Shown here: positions 32,394 to 39,413 of the stretch, in pieces
Layout of the letters: each line of letters starts with the position of its first letter
Numbering within the stretch: the stretch's first letter is position 1
Source: Streptomyces violaceoruber
GTDB taxonomy: Bacteria; Actinomycetota; Actinomycetes; Streptomycetales; Streptomycetaceae
Length of the DNA stretch: 64,000 nt
Reading direction: 5' to 3'
Assembly (NCBI RefSeq): GCF_033406955.1
Contig: NZ_CP137734.1
Coordinates: 3,782,001 to 3,846,000, forward strand
Translations under genes and position numbers: made by a program
The notes under the pieces: model-generated
Told to the model about the DNA's origin: nothing
Databases searched by the model: none
What the model saw: only the letters and a program-made list of their open reading frames with translations

Positions 32394-32541
32394 CTCATCT
32401 TCCTCACGACGCATCTCGCCGTGAGACGGATTTGGCACCTTCCCTAGCCGGGAGCCTCGCCACGTCCGTGTGACAAGAACCGACTGGAGGGTTGCCGGGG
32501 CTTCATCGGGCCGTATCCCTCTGCCCCTCTGGATGAGCGGT
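32394..32541 (-). ncRNA. SAM-I (S-box) riboswitch controlling the ThrC-family/sulfur-carrier operon
   Basis: Reading the minus strand from about 32540, the S-box core is visible: CTCATCCAGAG, GAGGGATACGGCCCGATGAAG, CCCCGGCAACC, and GGAAGGTGCCAAATCC, the conserved SAM-I blocks in order. P4 is CTCACG/CGTGAG, and P1 closes by pairing CTCATC (plus-strand 32532-32537) with GATGAG (32394-32399). The 3' P1 strand directly abuts the AGGAG ribosome-binding region of the gene starting at 32374, suggesting that SAM binding hides the ribosome-binding site (translational OFF control). No terminator is apparent between aptamer and gene. Confidence 0.95.
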
Positions 32542-32691
32542 ATGAAGTTGTTTCGCGGTGGTGCACGCGGCGACCCCGGCATGCGATGGTCCCGCGCGTT
32601 GTTCAAGACTGTAACCGAAGGCCAGGACGGTTGAGATAGTCGTCCGTACCGCGAGATGGATCACAAAGGATCACGAAGGAGACCACGGGAC

Positions 32692-33636
32692 GTGCTGGAA
32701 GAAGTCGAGCGCTGGCTGGACGCACGCTCCTGGCCGGCCGCGGACCGGCCGGTCCAGCACCTTCTGTCCGCCAAGCACGCCACCGGGCAGTCGGTCAGCG
32801 TGGTGCTGCCCGCGCTGGACGAGGAGGCGACGGTCGGCGACATCGTCTCGGTGATCCGGCGGGAGCTGGTGCTCGGGGTCCCGCTCGTCGACGAGATCGT
32901 GGTCGTGGACTCCGGGTCGAGCGACCGCACGTCCGAGGTGGCCGCGGCGGCCGGCGCGCGCGTCGTCCACCGGGACGCGATCCTGCCCCGCATCCCCGCC
33001 GTGCCCGGCAAGGGCGAGGTGCTGTGGCGTTCGCTGCTGGTCACCGGCGGGGACATCGTCTGCTTCGTCGACGCGGACCTGCGCCAGTTCTCCGCCGACT
33101 TCGTCTCCGGGATCGTGGGCCCGCTGCTGACCGATCCGGACGTGCACCTCGTCAAGGCCATGTACGACCGCCCGCTGGCCGGGGCGGCCGGGCAGGGCGG
33201 CCGGGTCACGGAGCTGATGGCCCGCCCGCTGCTCAACATGCACTGGCCGCAGCTGGCCGGCTTCGTCCAGCCGCTGGGCGGGGAGTACGCGGCCCGCCGC
33301 TCGCTGCTGGAACGGCTCCCCTTCCCGGTCGGCTACGGCGTCGAGCTGGGCATGCTGGTCGACGCCCTGCACCTGGTGGGCCTGGACGCGCTCGCGCAGG
33401 TCGACGTCGGCGTCCGCGTCCACCGCCACCAGGACGGGCGGGCGCTGGGCCGGATGGCCGCGGCGATCTACCGCACCGCCCAGCTCCGGCTGGCCCGCGG
33501 CCACCTGGTGCGCCCGGCCCTCACCCAGTTCGAGCGGGGCGTCGACGGCTTCGAGCCGCGCACCTACGCCGTGGACACCGAGGAACGGCCGCCGATGACG
33601 GAGATCGCCGAGTACGCGGCCCGGAAGGTGGCCTAG
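32692..33636 (+). CDS. gpgS: Glucosyl-3-phosphoglycerate synthase
   Basis: This 314-residue retaining GT-A glycosyltransferase (GT81 family) transfers glucose from a nucleotide sugar to 3-phosphoglycerate, the first step of glucosylglycerate and methylglucose lipopolysaccharide formation. Motifs are SVVLPALDEEATVGDIVSV, EIVVVDSGSSDRT, metal-binding FVDADLRQF, and a C-terminal GYGVELGMLVDAL and HRHQDGRALG. The GTG at 32692 follows AAGGAG at about ten bases and matches the family start VLEEVERWL. An ATG at 32656 has no ribosome-binding site. The trehalose gene otsA is 1.3 kb away, consistent with a compatible-solute region. Confidence 0.92.
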   Translation: MLEEVERWLDARSWPAADRPVQHLLSAKHATGQSVSVVLPALDEEATVGDIVSVIRRELVLGVPLVDEIVVVDSGSSDRTSEVAAAAGARVVHRDAILPRIPAVPGKGEVLWRSLLVTGGDIVCFVDADLRQFSADFVSGIVGPLLTDPDVHLVKAMYDRPLAGAAGQGGRVTELMARPLLNMHWPQLAGFVQPLGGEYAARRSLLERLPFPVGYGVELGMLVDALHLVGLDALAQVDVGVRVHRHQDGRALGRMAAAIYRTAQLRLARGHLVRPALTQFERGVDGFEPRTYAVDTEERPPMTEIAEYAARKVA

Positions 33637-33659
33637 GCCCCGGAAACGGCGCACGGGGC

Positions 33660-34361
33660 TCAGCCGGGGACGCCGTCCGACCAGCGCCACCTGCCGCCGG
33701 AGTCCGGCTCACAGGTCAGGTACTCGCCGCCGCGGCCGTGGGTGCTCAGGCCCCGGTGCTTCTTGGCGCAGAACTGGCCGTCGGCGTAGCAGTTGCCCGC
33801 GGGGCTCATCAGCTCGCAGGCGCCGGTACCGCCGCCCCCGGTGCCGCCGCTGGTTCCGTCGGTGCCGCTGTCCCGGGTCTTCGACGGCTCGGGGGCCGGC
33901 TCCGGCGTGTGCAGCAGGCGCCCGGCGCAGTCGCGGCCGTCGCGGGGGACGGTGAAGGTCACGGCGCCGGAGCCGCCGCTCTGCTCGCAGATCTTCTCGC
34001 CGCTGCCCCAGGAGGAGGCCCGCTGCCCGCTGCCCTGGAGGCGCACGGTGTAGCCGACGTGCGCCTTCTCGGCGGCGCTGACGGCCGCCCCGATGCTGCC
34101 GCCGGTGAGGTCCGGCAGCGTGACGGCGGTGGGGGTGGGAGTCGGAGTCGGGGTCTCGGTGCTGGGGGACGCCTCGGGAGTGGGGCTGCCGCTCGGCGTG
34201 GCCGTGCCGGTGGCGGAGGCGGTGGCCCTCGCGGGGGCCTCGTCCGCGGTGGTGCTCGCGTCGCCGTCCCCGCAGCCGGCCAGGGCCAGCGCGGAGGCCG
34301 CGATCAGTGCCGCCGTGCCCGCGAGTCTGCTCGTGCGCCGGTGCCGTGTGCGTATGGGCAT
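33660..34361 (-). CDS. Lipoprotein with PASTA-like domain
   Basis: This 233-residue protein has a signal with lipobox ALAGC (Cys about residue 28), a Thr/Pro/Ser-rich low-complexity linker (residues 30-80), then VTLPDLTGGSIGAAVSAAEKAHVGYTVR, which resembles a PASTA-type domain used in cell-wall sensing. The C-terminal part has several Cys (CELMSPAGNCYADGQFCAKKHRG and YLTCEPDSGG) likely forming disulfides on the outside of the membrane. The PASTA match is an inference. The ATG at 34361 starts MPIRTRHRRTSRLAG, a good signal. Divergent from otsA. Confidence 0.72.
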   Translation of the reverse strand: MPIRTRHRRTSRLAGTAALIAASALALAGCGDGDASTTADEAPARATASATGTATPSGSPTPEASPSTETPTPTPTPTAVTLPDLTGGSIGAAVSAAEKAHVGYTVRLQGSGQRASSWGSGEKICEQSGGSGAVTFTVPRDGRDCAGRLLHTPEPAPEPSKTRDSGTDGTSGGTGGGGTGACELMSPAGNCYADGQFCAKKHRGLSTHGRGGEYLTCEPDSGGRWRWSDGVPG

Positions 34362-34507
34362 GGTGCGCCCACCCCCCAGAAAGTTGAAATGTGCACCGCA
34401 TATCCTCAACCCGTTCACACTTCCCGCACAAGCTCCGTGACCGAATCGCCGTCGGGGTGACACGGGGACACGTTTGAGGTGCGAGGGGCCGGGCTAGGTT
34501 GAGGCGT

Positions 34508-35896
34508 ATGGCTTCAAGCTTCGGTGCTGCTCAGGTGCTGGTCGCCTCCAACCGGGGGCCGGTCTCGTACGAGGTGCGGGAGGACGGGTCACTGCACGCC
34601 AAACGGGGCGGTGGCGGGCTCGTGTCGGGACTGTCGGCCATCGGGCCCGACGCGGGGGCGCTGTGGGTGTGCTCGGCGCTGTCCGACGGGGACCGCGAGG
34701 CGGTGCGGCGCGGGGTCGGCGAGGACGGCGTACGGATGCTGGACGTGCCGGCCGACGTGCACGCGGACGCGTACAACGGGATCGCCAACTCGGTGCTGTG
34801 GTTCGTGCACCACATGCTCTACCAGACGCCCCTGGAACCGGTCTTCGACGCGGAGTTCCGGCGGCAGTGGGCCTCCTACGAGGCGTACAACCGGGCCTTC
34901 GCCGAGGCGCTGGCCGAGGAGGCGGCCGAGGGCGCGGTCGCGATCGTGCAGGACTACCACCTGACGCTGGTGCCCGGGATGCTGCGCGAGCTGCGTCCGG
35001 ATCTGCGCATCGGCCACTTCTCGCACACGCCCTGGGCCCCGCTCGACTACTTCCGGCTGCTGCCGGACGACATCGCCGAGCAGGTGCTGCGCGGGATGCT
35101 GGGCGCCGACCGGCTCGGCTTCCTCACCCGGCGCTGGGCCGACGCGTTCACCGCCTGCTGCGACGCCGTGGTGGGCGGGCTCGGCGGCACGGAGATCGGC
35201 GTGCACGGGCTCGGCGCCGACGGGGACTTCCTGCGGAAGCGCTCGCACGAGGCCGACGTCGAGGAGCGGATGGCGGAGCTGCGGGAGCAGATCGGGGAGG
35301 GCCGCCGCACCATCGTGCGGGTGGACCGCACCGAGCTGTCCAAGAACATCGTGCGCGGTCTGCTGGCCTACCGGGAGCTGCTGGCCGGGCGGCCGGAGTG
35401 GCGCGAGCGGGTCGTGCACGTCGCGTTCGCCTACCCCTCGCGGCAGGACCTCGCCGTGTACCGGGAGTACACGGCCGAGGTGGAGCGGGTCGCGAACGCG
35501 GTCAACGAGGAGTTCGGCACGCCGGGGTGGACGCCGGTCGTGCTGAATCTCAAGGACGACTTCGCGCGGTCGCTGGCGGCGTACCGGCTGGCGGACGTGG
35601 CGCTCGTCAACCCCGTCCGGGACGGGATGAACCTGGTCGCGAAGGAGGTGCCGGTCGTCTCCGACGCGGGGTGCGCGCTGGTGCTGTCGCGGGAGGCGGG
35701 CGCGTACGAGGAGCTGGGCGAGGACGCGGTGGTGGTCAACCCGTACGACGTGGTGGGCACGGCGGACGCGCTGCACGCGGCGCTCGGCCTGCCGGCGGGG
35801 GACCGGGCCGAGCGCTCGAAGCGGCTGGCGGCCGCCGGCACCGCGCTGCCCCCGGCCCGGTGGTTCCTGGAGCAGCTGGAGGCGCTGCGGGGCTGA
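34508..35896 (+). CDS. otsA: Trehalose-6-phosphate synthase
   Basis: OtsA is a 462-residue GT20 glycosyltransferase making trehalose-6-phosphate from UDP- (or GDP-) glucose and glucose-6-phosphate. Conserved parts include VLVASNRGPVSYE at the start with the NRGP loop, VQDYHLTLVPGMLREL, GHFSHTPWAPLDYFRLLP, RVDRTELSKNIVRGLLA, and NPVRDGMNLVAKE. Length is typical. The ATG at 34508 is chosen for its GAGG upstream; a TTG at 34499 is possible. otsB is at 36525-37397 on the opposite strand, so the two pathway genes are neighbours but not co-transcribed. Trehalose serves osmotic and desiccation protection and spore storage. Confidence 0.95.
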   Translation: MASSFGAAQVLVASNRGPVSYEVREDGSLHAKRGGGGLVSGLSAIGPDAGALWVCSALSDGDREAVRRGVGEDGVRMLDVPADVHADAYNGIANSVLWFVHHMLYQTPLEPVFDAEFRRQWASYEAYNRAFAEALAEEAAEGAVAIVQDYHLTLVPGMLRELRPDLRIGHFSHTPWAPLDYFRLLPDDIAEQVLRGMLGADRLGFLTRRWADAFTACCDAVVGGLGGTEIGVHGLGADGDFLRKRSHEADVEERMAELREQIGEGRRTIVRVDRTELSKNIVRGLLAYRELLAGRPEWRERVVHVAFAYPSRQDLAVYREYTAEVERVANAVNEEFGTPGWTPVVLNLKDDFARSLAAYRLADVALVNPVRDGMNLVAKEVPVVSDAGCALVLSREAGAYEELGEDAVVVNPYDVVGTADALHAALGLPAGDRAERSKRLAAAGTALPPARWFLEQLEALRG

Positions 35897-35902
35897 CGCG
35901 GG

Positions 35903-36385
35903 CTACTTGTCCTGGACCGGCGGGCAGGTGCCGGTCTCCTCGCCGATGGAGTTGATCTCGGCGTTCGGCCGCGGGTCACCGGCGTAGTTCACCTGGTCCG
36001 TGCACGTGGCCCCGTCTTCCTTCGGGGTGCCGGAGGACGGGGTGCCCGGCTGCGGCTCGGGGCAGGTGCCGGTGTCCGCGCCGATGGAGTTGATCTCGGC
36101 GTTCGACCGCGGGTCACCGGCGTAGTCCAGCCGGTCCGTGCACTTCTCCCCCGCCCCCTGGTCCGGCTTCGACTCCGCCGGGGGCTGCGAGGACGCGCCG
36201 CCGGTGGCGGTCCCGTCGTCCGCGGTGGGGGGCTGTGCGGTGCTCGTCGCGGTCGCGGTCGCGGCGGGGGCGGCGCCGTCGTCGGTACCGCCGTTCCCGC
36301 CGTCGCCGCCGGCGCCGCAGGCGGTCAGTGCCAGGCCGAGGGCCACGGCGGCGAGGGCGAGCATCGGGGTCTTCCGAGCGGACAT
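35903..36385 (-). CDS. Lipoprotein with internal 28-residue duplication
   Basis: This 160-residue lipoprotein has signal residues 1-22, lipobox LTAC with Cys23, then a Gly/Asp/Ala/Thr/Pro-rich disordered region to residue 80. Two near-identical segments follow, residues 82-109 (CTDRLDYAGDPRSNAEINSI...) and 128-155 (CTDQVNYAGDPRPNAEINSI...), each bounded by Cys at both ends, so each may form a disulfide loop. The start at ATG 36385 follows GGAGGAAC. Function is unknown; no family is recognised. It lies between otsA and otsB on the minus strand, its stop seven bases from otsA's stop. Confidence 0.85.
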   Translation of the reverse strand: MSARKTPMLALAAVALGLALTACGAGGDGGNGGTDDGAAPAATATATSTAQPPTADDGTATGGASSQPPAESKPDQGAGEKCTDRLDYAGDPRSNAEINSIGADTGTCPEPQPGTPSSGTPKEDGATCTDQVNYAGDPRPNAEINSIGEETGTCPPVQDK

Positions 36386-36524
36386 GGCGGGTTCCTCCAC
36401 GGTCGTGGGCCTCACTGAGCAGGCTTTACGCCGTGCAAGACAGCGGGGGCGGCGGACCGGGTTGCCCCGTCCCCGGTGTCCGGACACGCCTGTGACAGGC
36501 GGGGGAACCGTCCGTGACGTTGTC

Positions 36525-37397
36525 TCAGGCCAGCCGGTGCGCGAGGGCCGCCAGCAGGGCCACCACTCCGGCGGGGCCGGGCACCTCGACGTCCGCGCGC
36601 TTCCTCAGTTCCGTCACCTCGTCGCTGCCGCTGCAGACCAGCAGCCCCGGAGTGCCCTCGGTGCGCAGGACGTCGACGGCCGCGTAGGCCGGGAGGTCCC
36701 CGAGGTCGTCGCCGGCGAAGAGGACGGAGGCGGCGTCGAGGGAGTGGACGTACGACCGCAGCGCCGCGCCCTTGTCCATGCCGGGTGGGCGCAGTTCCAG
36801 GACCATGCGGCCCGGCTCGACGATCAGGCCGTGCCGGGAGGCCAGGCCGGTGAGCGGGGCGCGCAGGGCGTCGAAGGCGGCCTGCGGGTCGGGGGCGCGG
36901 CGGGTGTGGACGGCGACCGCGTGGCCCTTGTCCTCCGTCCAGGTGCCCCGCGCCGCCGGACCGGACCGCTCCAGCAGGGCCGGCAGCTCGGCGCGGACGG
37001 CGGCGACGCCGGGGTGCGGTTCCGGCGTGGTCAGGGTGCCGGTGGCGGCGTCCCAGCGCTCGGCACCGTAGTGGCCGAGGACCACGAGGCGGTCGAGGCC
37101 GGGGACGTCCGCGAAGCCGCCGTGGTGGACGGCGACCTCGGCGGGGCGCCCGGTGATCACCGCGATCGAGGCGACCTTCGGGGCCAGGGCCGCGAGCGCC
37201 GGCACGGCGTCCGGGTGGGCACGGGCCCGGTCGGGGTCGGGCACGATCGGGGCGAGCGTGCCGTCGAAGTCAAGCGCGACCACCGCGCGGCCGGGGTCGG
37301 CGAGGAGGGCGTCGAGCCCTTCGCGTCCGGCCGCCGTCGCGGGCGTCGGCAGGGGCTGTGGGGAGTCGTCTCGGGTGGAGTCCTGGTGGCTGCCCAT
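36525..37397 (-). CDS. otsB: Trehalose-6-phosphate phosphatase
   Basis: OtsB is a 290-residue HAD phosphatase removing phosphate from trehalose-6-phosphate to give trehalose. HAD motif I is VVALDFDGTLAPIVPDPDRA, motif II is IAVITGRPAE, and motif III/IV includes LELRPPGMDKGAAL and VLFAGDDLGDLPAYAAV. The C2 cap length fits the family. The start ATG at 37397 begins MGSHQDSTRDD. The gene follows a two-copy tandem repeat (37450-37765) that separates it from a DUF3263 regulator gene. Together with otsA it completes trehalose synthesis. Confidence 0.93.
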   Translation of the reverse strand: MGSHQDSTRDDSPQPLPTPATAAGREGLDALLADPGRAVVALDFDGTLAPIVPDPDRARAHPDAVPALAALAPKVASIAVITGRPAEVAVHHGGFADVPGLDRLVVLGHYGAERWDAATGTLTTPEPHPGVAAVRAELPALLERSGPAARGTWTEDKGHAVAVHTRRAPDPQAAFDALRAPLTGLASRHGLIVEPGRMVLELRPPGMDKGAALRSYVHSLDAASVLFAGDDLGDLPAYAAVDVLRTEGTPGLLVCSGSDEVTELRKRADVEVPGPAGVVALLAALAHRLA

Positions 37398-37449
37398 ACC
37401 GCGAACCTATCCCCCCGGGGCCGGACTCACGCGTCGCCCGCGGGCCCCA

Positions 37450-37765
37450 CCCCGCCGACCGGCGTGCCCGCGCCGCCGGGTCCGTCGTCCGGGGCGGCCC
37501 CTCCCGGGCCGGAGCCCCCGGCCCACCCGGGCACGGTGACGCGTCCGGTGCGGCGACGCCGCCGGGGCGGGCGGTCCCGGCGCTTCGCGCGGACCGGAAT
37601 GCGGGACCCCGCCGACCGGCTCCCGGCGTGCCCGCGTCGCCGGGTTTGTCGCCCCGGGACGGCCCCTCCCGGGCCGGAGCCCCCGGCCCACCCGGGCACG
37701 GTGACGCGTCCGGTGCGGGGACCACGCCGGGGCGGGCGGTCGCGGCGATTCGCGCGGGCCGGGGC
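37450..37765. repeat. Two-copy tandem repeat, about 157-bp unit
   Basis: The segment beginning CCCCGCCGACCGG at 37450 recurs at 37607, so the period is 157 bases. The copies share long identical stretches around CCCCTCCCGGGCCGGAGCCC and CACGGTGACGCGTCCGGTG, with scattered differences, a small indel and divergent ends. Each copy contains a perfect 7-bp stem, GGGCCGG-AGCCC-CCGGCCC. The block fills the gap between the DUF3263 gene stop (37770) and otsB start (37397), the same kind of position (between two minus-strand genes) as the larger block at 4384-5213, though the sequences are not obviously related. Confidence 0.85.
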
Positions 37766-37769
37766 GGTC

Positions 37770-38003
37770 TCAGCGCTCAGTGCGGCGCGACTGCCGTACG
37801 CGGCGCAGGCGGTTGACCGTCACCGGGTCGGCCGCCAGGGCGCGGGGGTCGTCGAGGAGGGCGTTGAGGAGCTGGTAGTAGCGGACGGGGGCCAGGCCCA
37901 GCTCCTCGCGGATGGCGCGCTCCTTGGCGCCGGGGCCGGTGAAGCCCCGGCGTTCCAGCGCGAGGATGCTCCGCTCCCGCTCGGCCAGCTCTCCCGGTTC
38001 CAT
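37770..38003 (-). CDS. DUF3263 family small regulator
   Basis: This 77-residue protein has a helix-turn-helix-like core ILALERRGFTGPGAKERAIREELGLAPVRYYQLLNALLDDP, the DUF3263 pattern seen in many actinobacteria. It has a basic C-terminus RLRRVRQSRRTER. It probably binds DNA, though no target is known. The ATG at 38003 gives MEPGELAERERSIL; a longer start at 38024 is possible but adds no family sequence. It is 36 bases downstream of the sugar-binding lipoprotein stop (38040) on the same strand, so may be co-transcribed with it. Confidence 0.8.
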   Translation of the reverse strand: MEPGELAERERSILALERRGFTGPGAKERAIREELGLAPVRYYQLLNALLDDPRALAADPVTVNRLRRVRQSRRTER

Positions 38004-38039
38004 GTACGGCACCGTAACGCCCACCGCCGACAGCGGCCG

Positions 38040-39305
38040 CTACTCCGCGCTGCCCGCCTTCATCGCCGTCGCCTGGATCTGGCCGAGGACCTCCTTGGGG
38101 CTGGCGCCCGTGGCGACCGCCTGGCCGATGCGCTTCTTGACGTCCGCGCTGACCGAGGCCCAGGAGGTCTTGCCGACCGGGTACAGCTCGGAGAGCAGCA
38201 GCTCGTCCAGGAACGGCTTGAGGTTCTCGTCCTCCGGCGCGGTGCTCATGGTCCGGGAGGCGGAGGTGGTCACCGGCAGCAGGTCGTACTCGCGGGAGAA
38301 GTCGAGGACGTTCTCCTCGCTGTAGACGAAGTCGAGGAAGTCGCCGATCTCGTCCCGGTGGCCGTTCTTCTTGAAGGCCGTCATCCAGTCGGAGACCCCG
38401 AGGGTGTTCTTGCTCTCGCCGTCGATGCCGGGGGTGGTCACCATGCCGTACTTCACGCCCTTGTCGGACGCCATCTTCATCAGCGAGGGGTGCCCGTTGA
38501 GCATGCCCACGTCGCCGGCCGCGAAGGCGGCGAAGGCGTCGGCGCGGTTGAGCTTGCCGGGGGCGACGGGGCCGGTGAGGCCCTTGCCGACCAGCTCGTC
38601 CCGCAGCCAGGTGAAGGTGGTGACGTTCTGCGGGGAGTCGACGGAATAGGTGCCGACGTCGTCGGTGTAGCCGCCCTCGCCGCTGAGCATCCACTGCATC
38701 GTCTCGGCCTGCGCCTCCTCGGCGCCCAGCGGCAGGGCGTACGGGTACTTCACGCCCTTCTCCTCAAGCGCCTCGGCGGCCTCGGCGAGGTCGTCCCAGG
38801 ACTTGGGCGGCTGGACCCCGGCCTTGTCGAAGAGGGTCTTGTTGTAGAAGAGCACGCGGGTGGAGGCGGCGAAGGGCAGGCCGTACTGCACGCCGTTGAC
38901 CTGGCCGGCGGCGGCCAGCTGGGAGACGAAGTCGGCCTGGACCGGGATGGAGAGCACGTCGTCGGCCCGGTAGAGCAGTTCCTTGTCCGCGTAGTCGGAG
39001 TAGGCGCCGATCTGCGCCATGTCGGGCGCCTCGCCCGCCTCGACCATCTCGCGGACCTTGCGGTCGACGTCGTTCCAGGAGTAGACGGTGACGTCGACCT
39101 GCACGTCGGGGTTCTTGGCCTCGTAGGACTCGACCAGCTCGTCCCAGTACTTCCGGGAGCTGTTGTCCTTGCTGTCGCCGTAGTCGGCGGCGACGAGCTT
39201 CAGGGTCACCCCGTCGGAGTCGCCGGTGAGACCGCAGCCGCCGAGGACCGCCGTCATGCCCAGTGCGGACACCACCGCGATCGTTCCTGTCCTACGCCGC
39301 TGCAC
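38040..39305 (-). CDS. Extracellular sugar-binding lipoprotein (ABC transporter family 1)
   Basis: This 421-residue lipoprotein has a lipobox VLGGC (Cys about residue 24) and a family 1 solute-binding fold: VQVDVTVYSWNDVDRKVREMVEAGEAPDMAQIGAYSDYADK, PFAASTRVLFYNKTLFDKAGV, and AFAAFAAGDVGMLNGHPSLMKM. It should sit on the outer face of the membrane and present a sugar to a permease. No permease or ATPase gene is nearby. It is divergent from nagK-nagA, and shares with them a promoter region carrying two dre-like DasR sites, so N-acetylglucosamine or a chito-oligosaccharide is a plausible ligand. The GTG at 39305 is chosen because it precedes the signal. Confidence 0.9.
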   Translation of the reverse strand: MQRRRTGTIAVVSALGMTAVLGGCGLTGDSDGVTLKLVAADYGDSKDNSSRKYWDELVESYEAKNPDVQVDVTVYSWNDVDRKVREMVEAGEAPDMAQIGAYSDYADKELLYRADDVLSIPVQADFVSQLAAAGQVNGVQYGLPFAASTRVLFYNKTLFDKAGVQPPKSWDDLAEAAEALEEKGVKYPYALPLGAEEAQAETMQWMLSGEGGYTDDVGTYSVDSPQNVTTFTWLRDELVGKGLTGPVAPGKLNRADAFAAFAAGDVGMLNGHPSLMKMASDKGVKYGMVTTPGIDGESKNTLGVSDWMTAFKKNGHRDEIGDFLDFVYSEENVLDFSREYDLLPVTTSASRTMSTAPEDENLKPFLDELLLSELYPVGKTSWASVSADVKKRIGQAVATGASPKEVLGQIQATAMKAGSAE

Positions 39306-39352
39306 CCTGTTCCCCAACCCTGACTGCTCGTTCGCGCGTTCGCTTACCGGAT

Positions 39353-39368
39353 TAAGGTCTACACCACC
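39353..39368. promoter_or_regulatory. dre-like DasR site 1, nagK divergent region
   Basis: TAAGGTCTACACCACC matches 11 of 16 positions of A(G/C)TGGTCTAGACCA(G/C)T, with the central GGTCTA and CACCAC halves kept. It lies between the sugar-binding gene (start 39305) and nagK (start 39414) and two bases before the stronger site. Confidence 0.5.
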
Positions 39369-39370
39369 GC

Positions 39371-39386
39371 AGTGGACTAGACCTCT
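39371..39386. promoter_or_regulatory. dre-like DasR site 2 upstream of nagK-nagA
   Basis: AGTGGACTAGACCTCT matches 14 of 16 positions of the DasR consensus A(G/C)TGGTCTAGACCA(G/C)T. It lies 27 bases upstream of the nagK GTG. In Streptomyces, DasR represses GlcNAc uptake and nag genes until GlcN-6-P accumulates. Confidence 0.78.
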
Positions 39387-39413
39387 CCCGGGTGTACGGG
39401 CCACACTGTCCCC

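Noticed and set aside
32656..32691. ATG at 32656 as the gpgS start
   Set aside because: No ribosome-binding site and the extra 12 residues lack family similarity. GTG 32692 is preceded by AAGGAG.
36138..39323. Very long plus-strand open frame across otsB, repeats and the sugar-binding gene
   Set aside because: Spans several confirmed minus-strand genes. Sequence is low-complexity Arg/Gly/Val.
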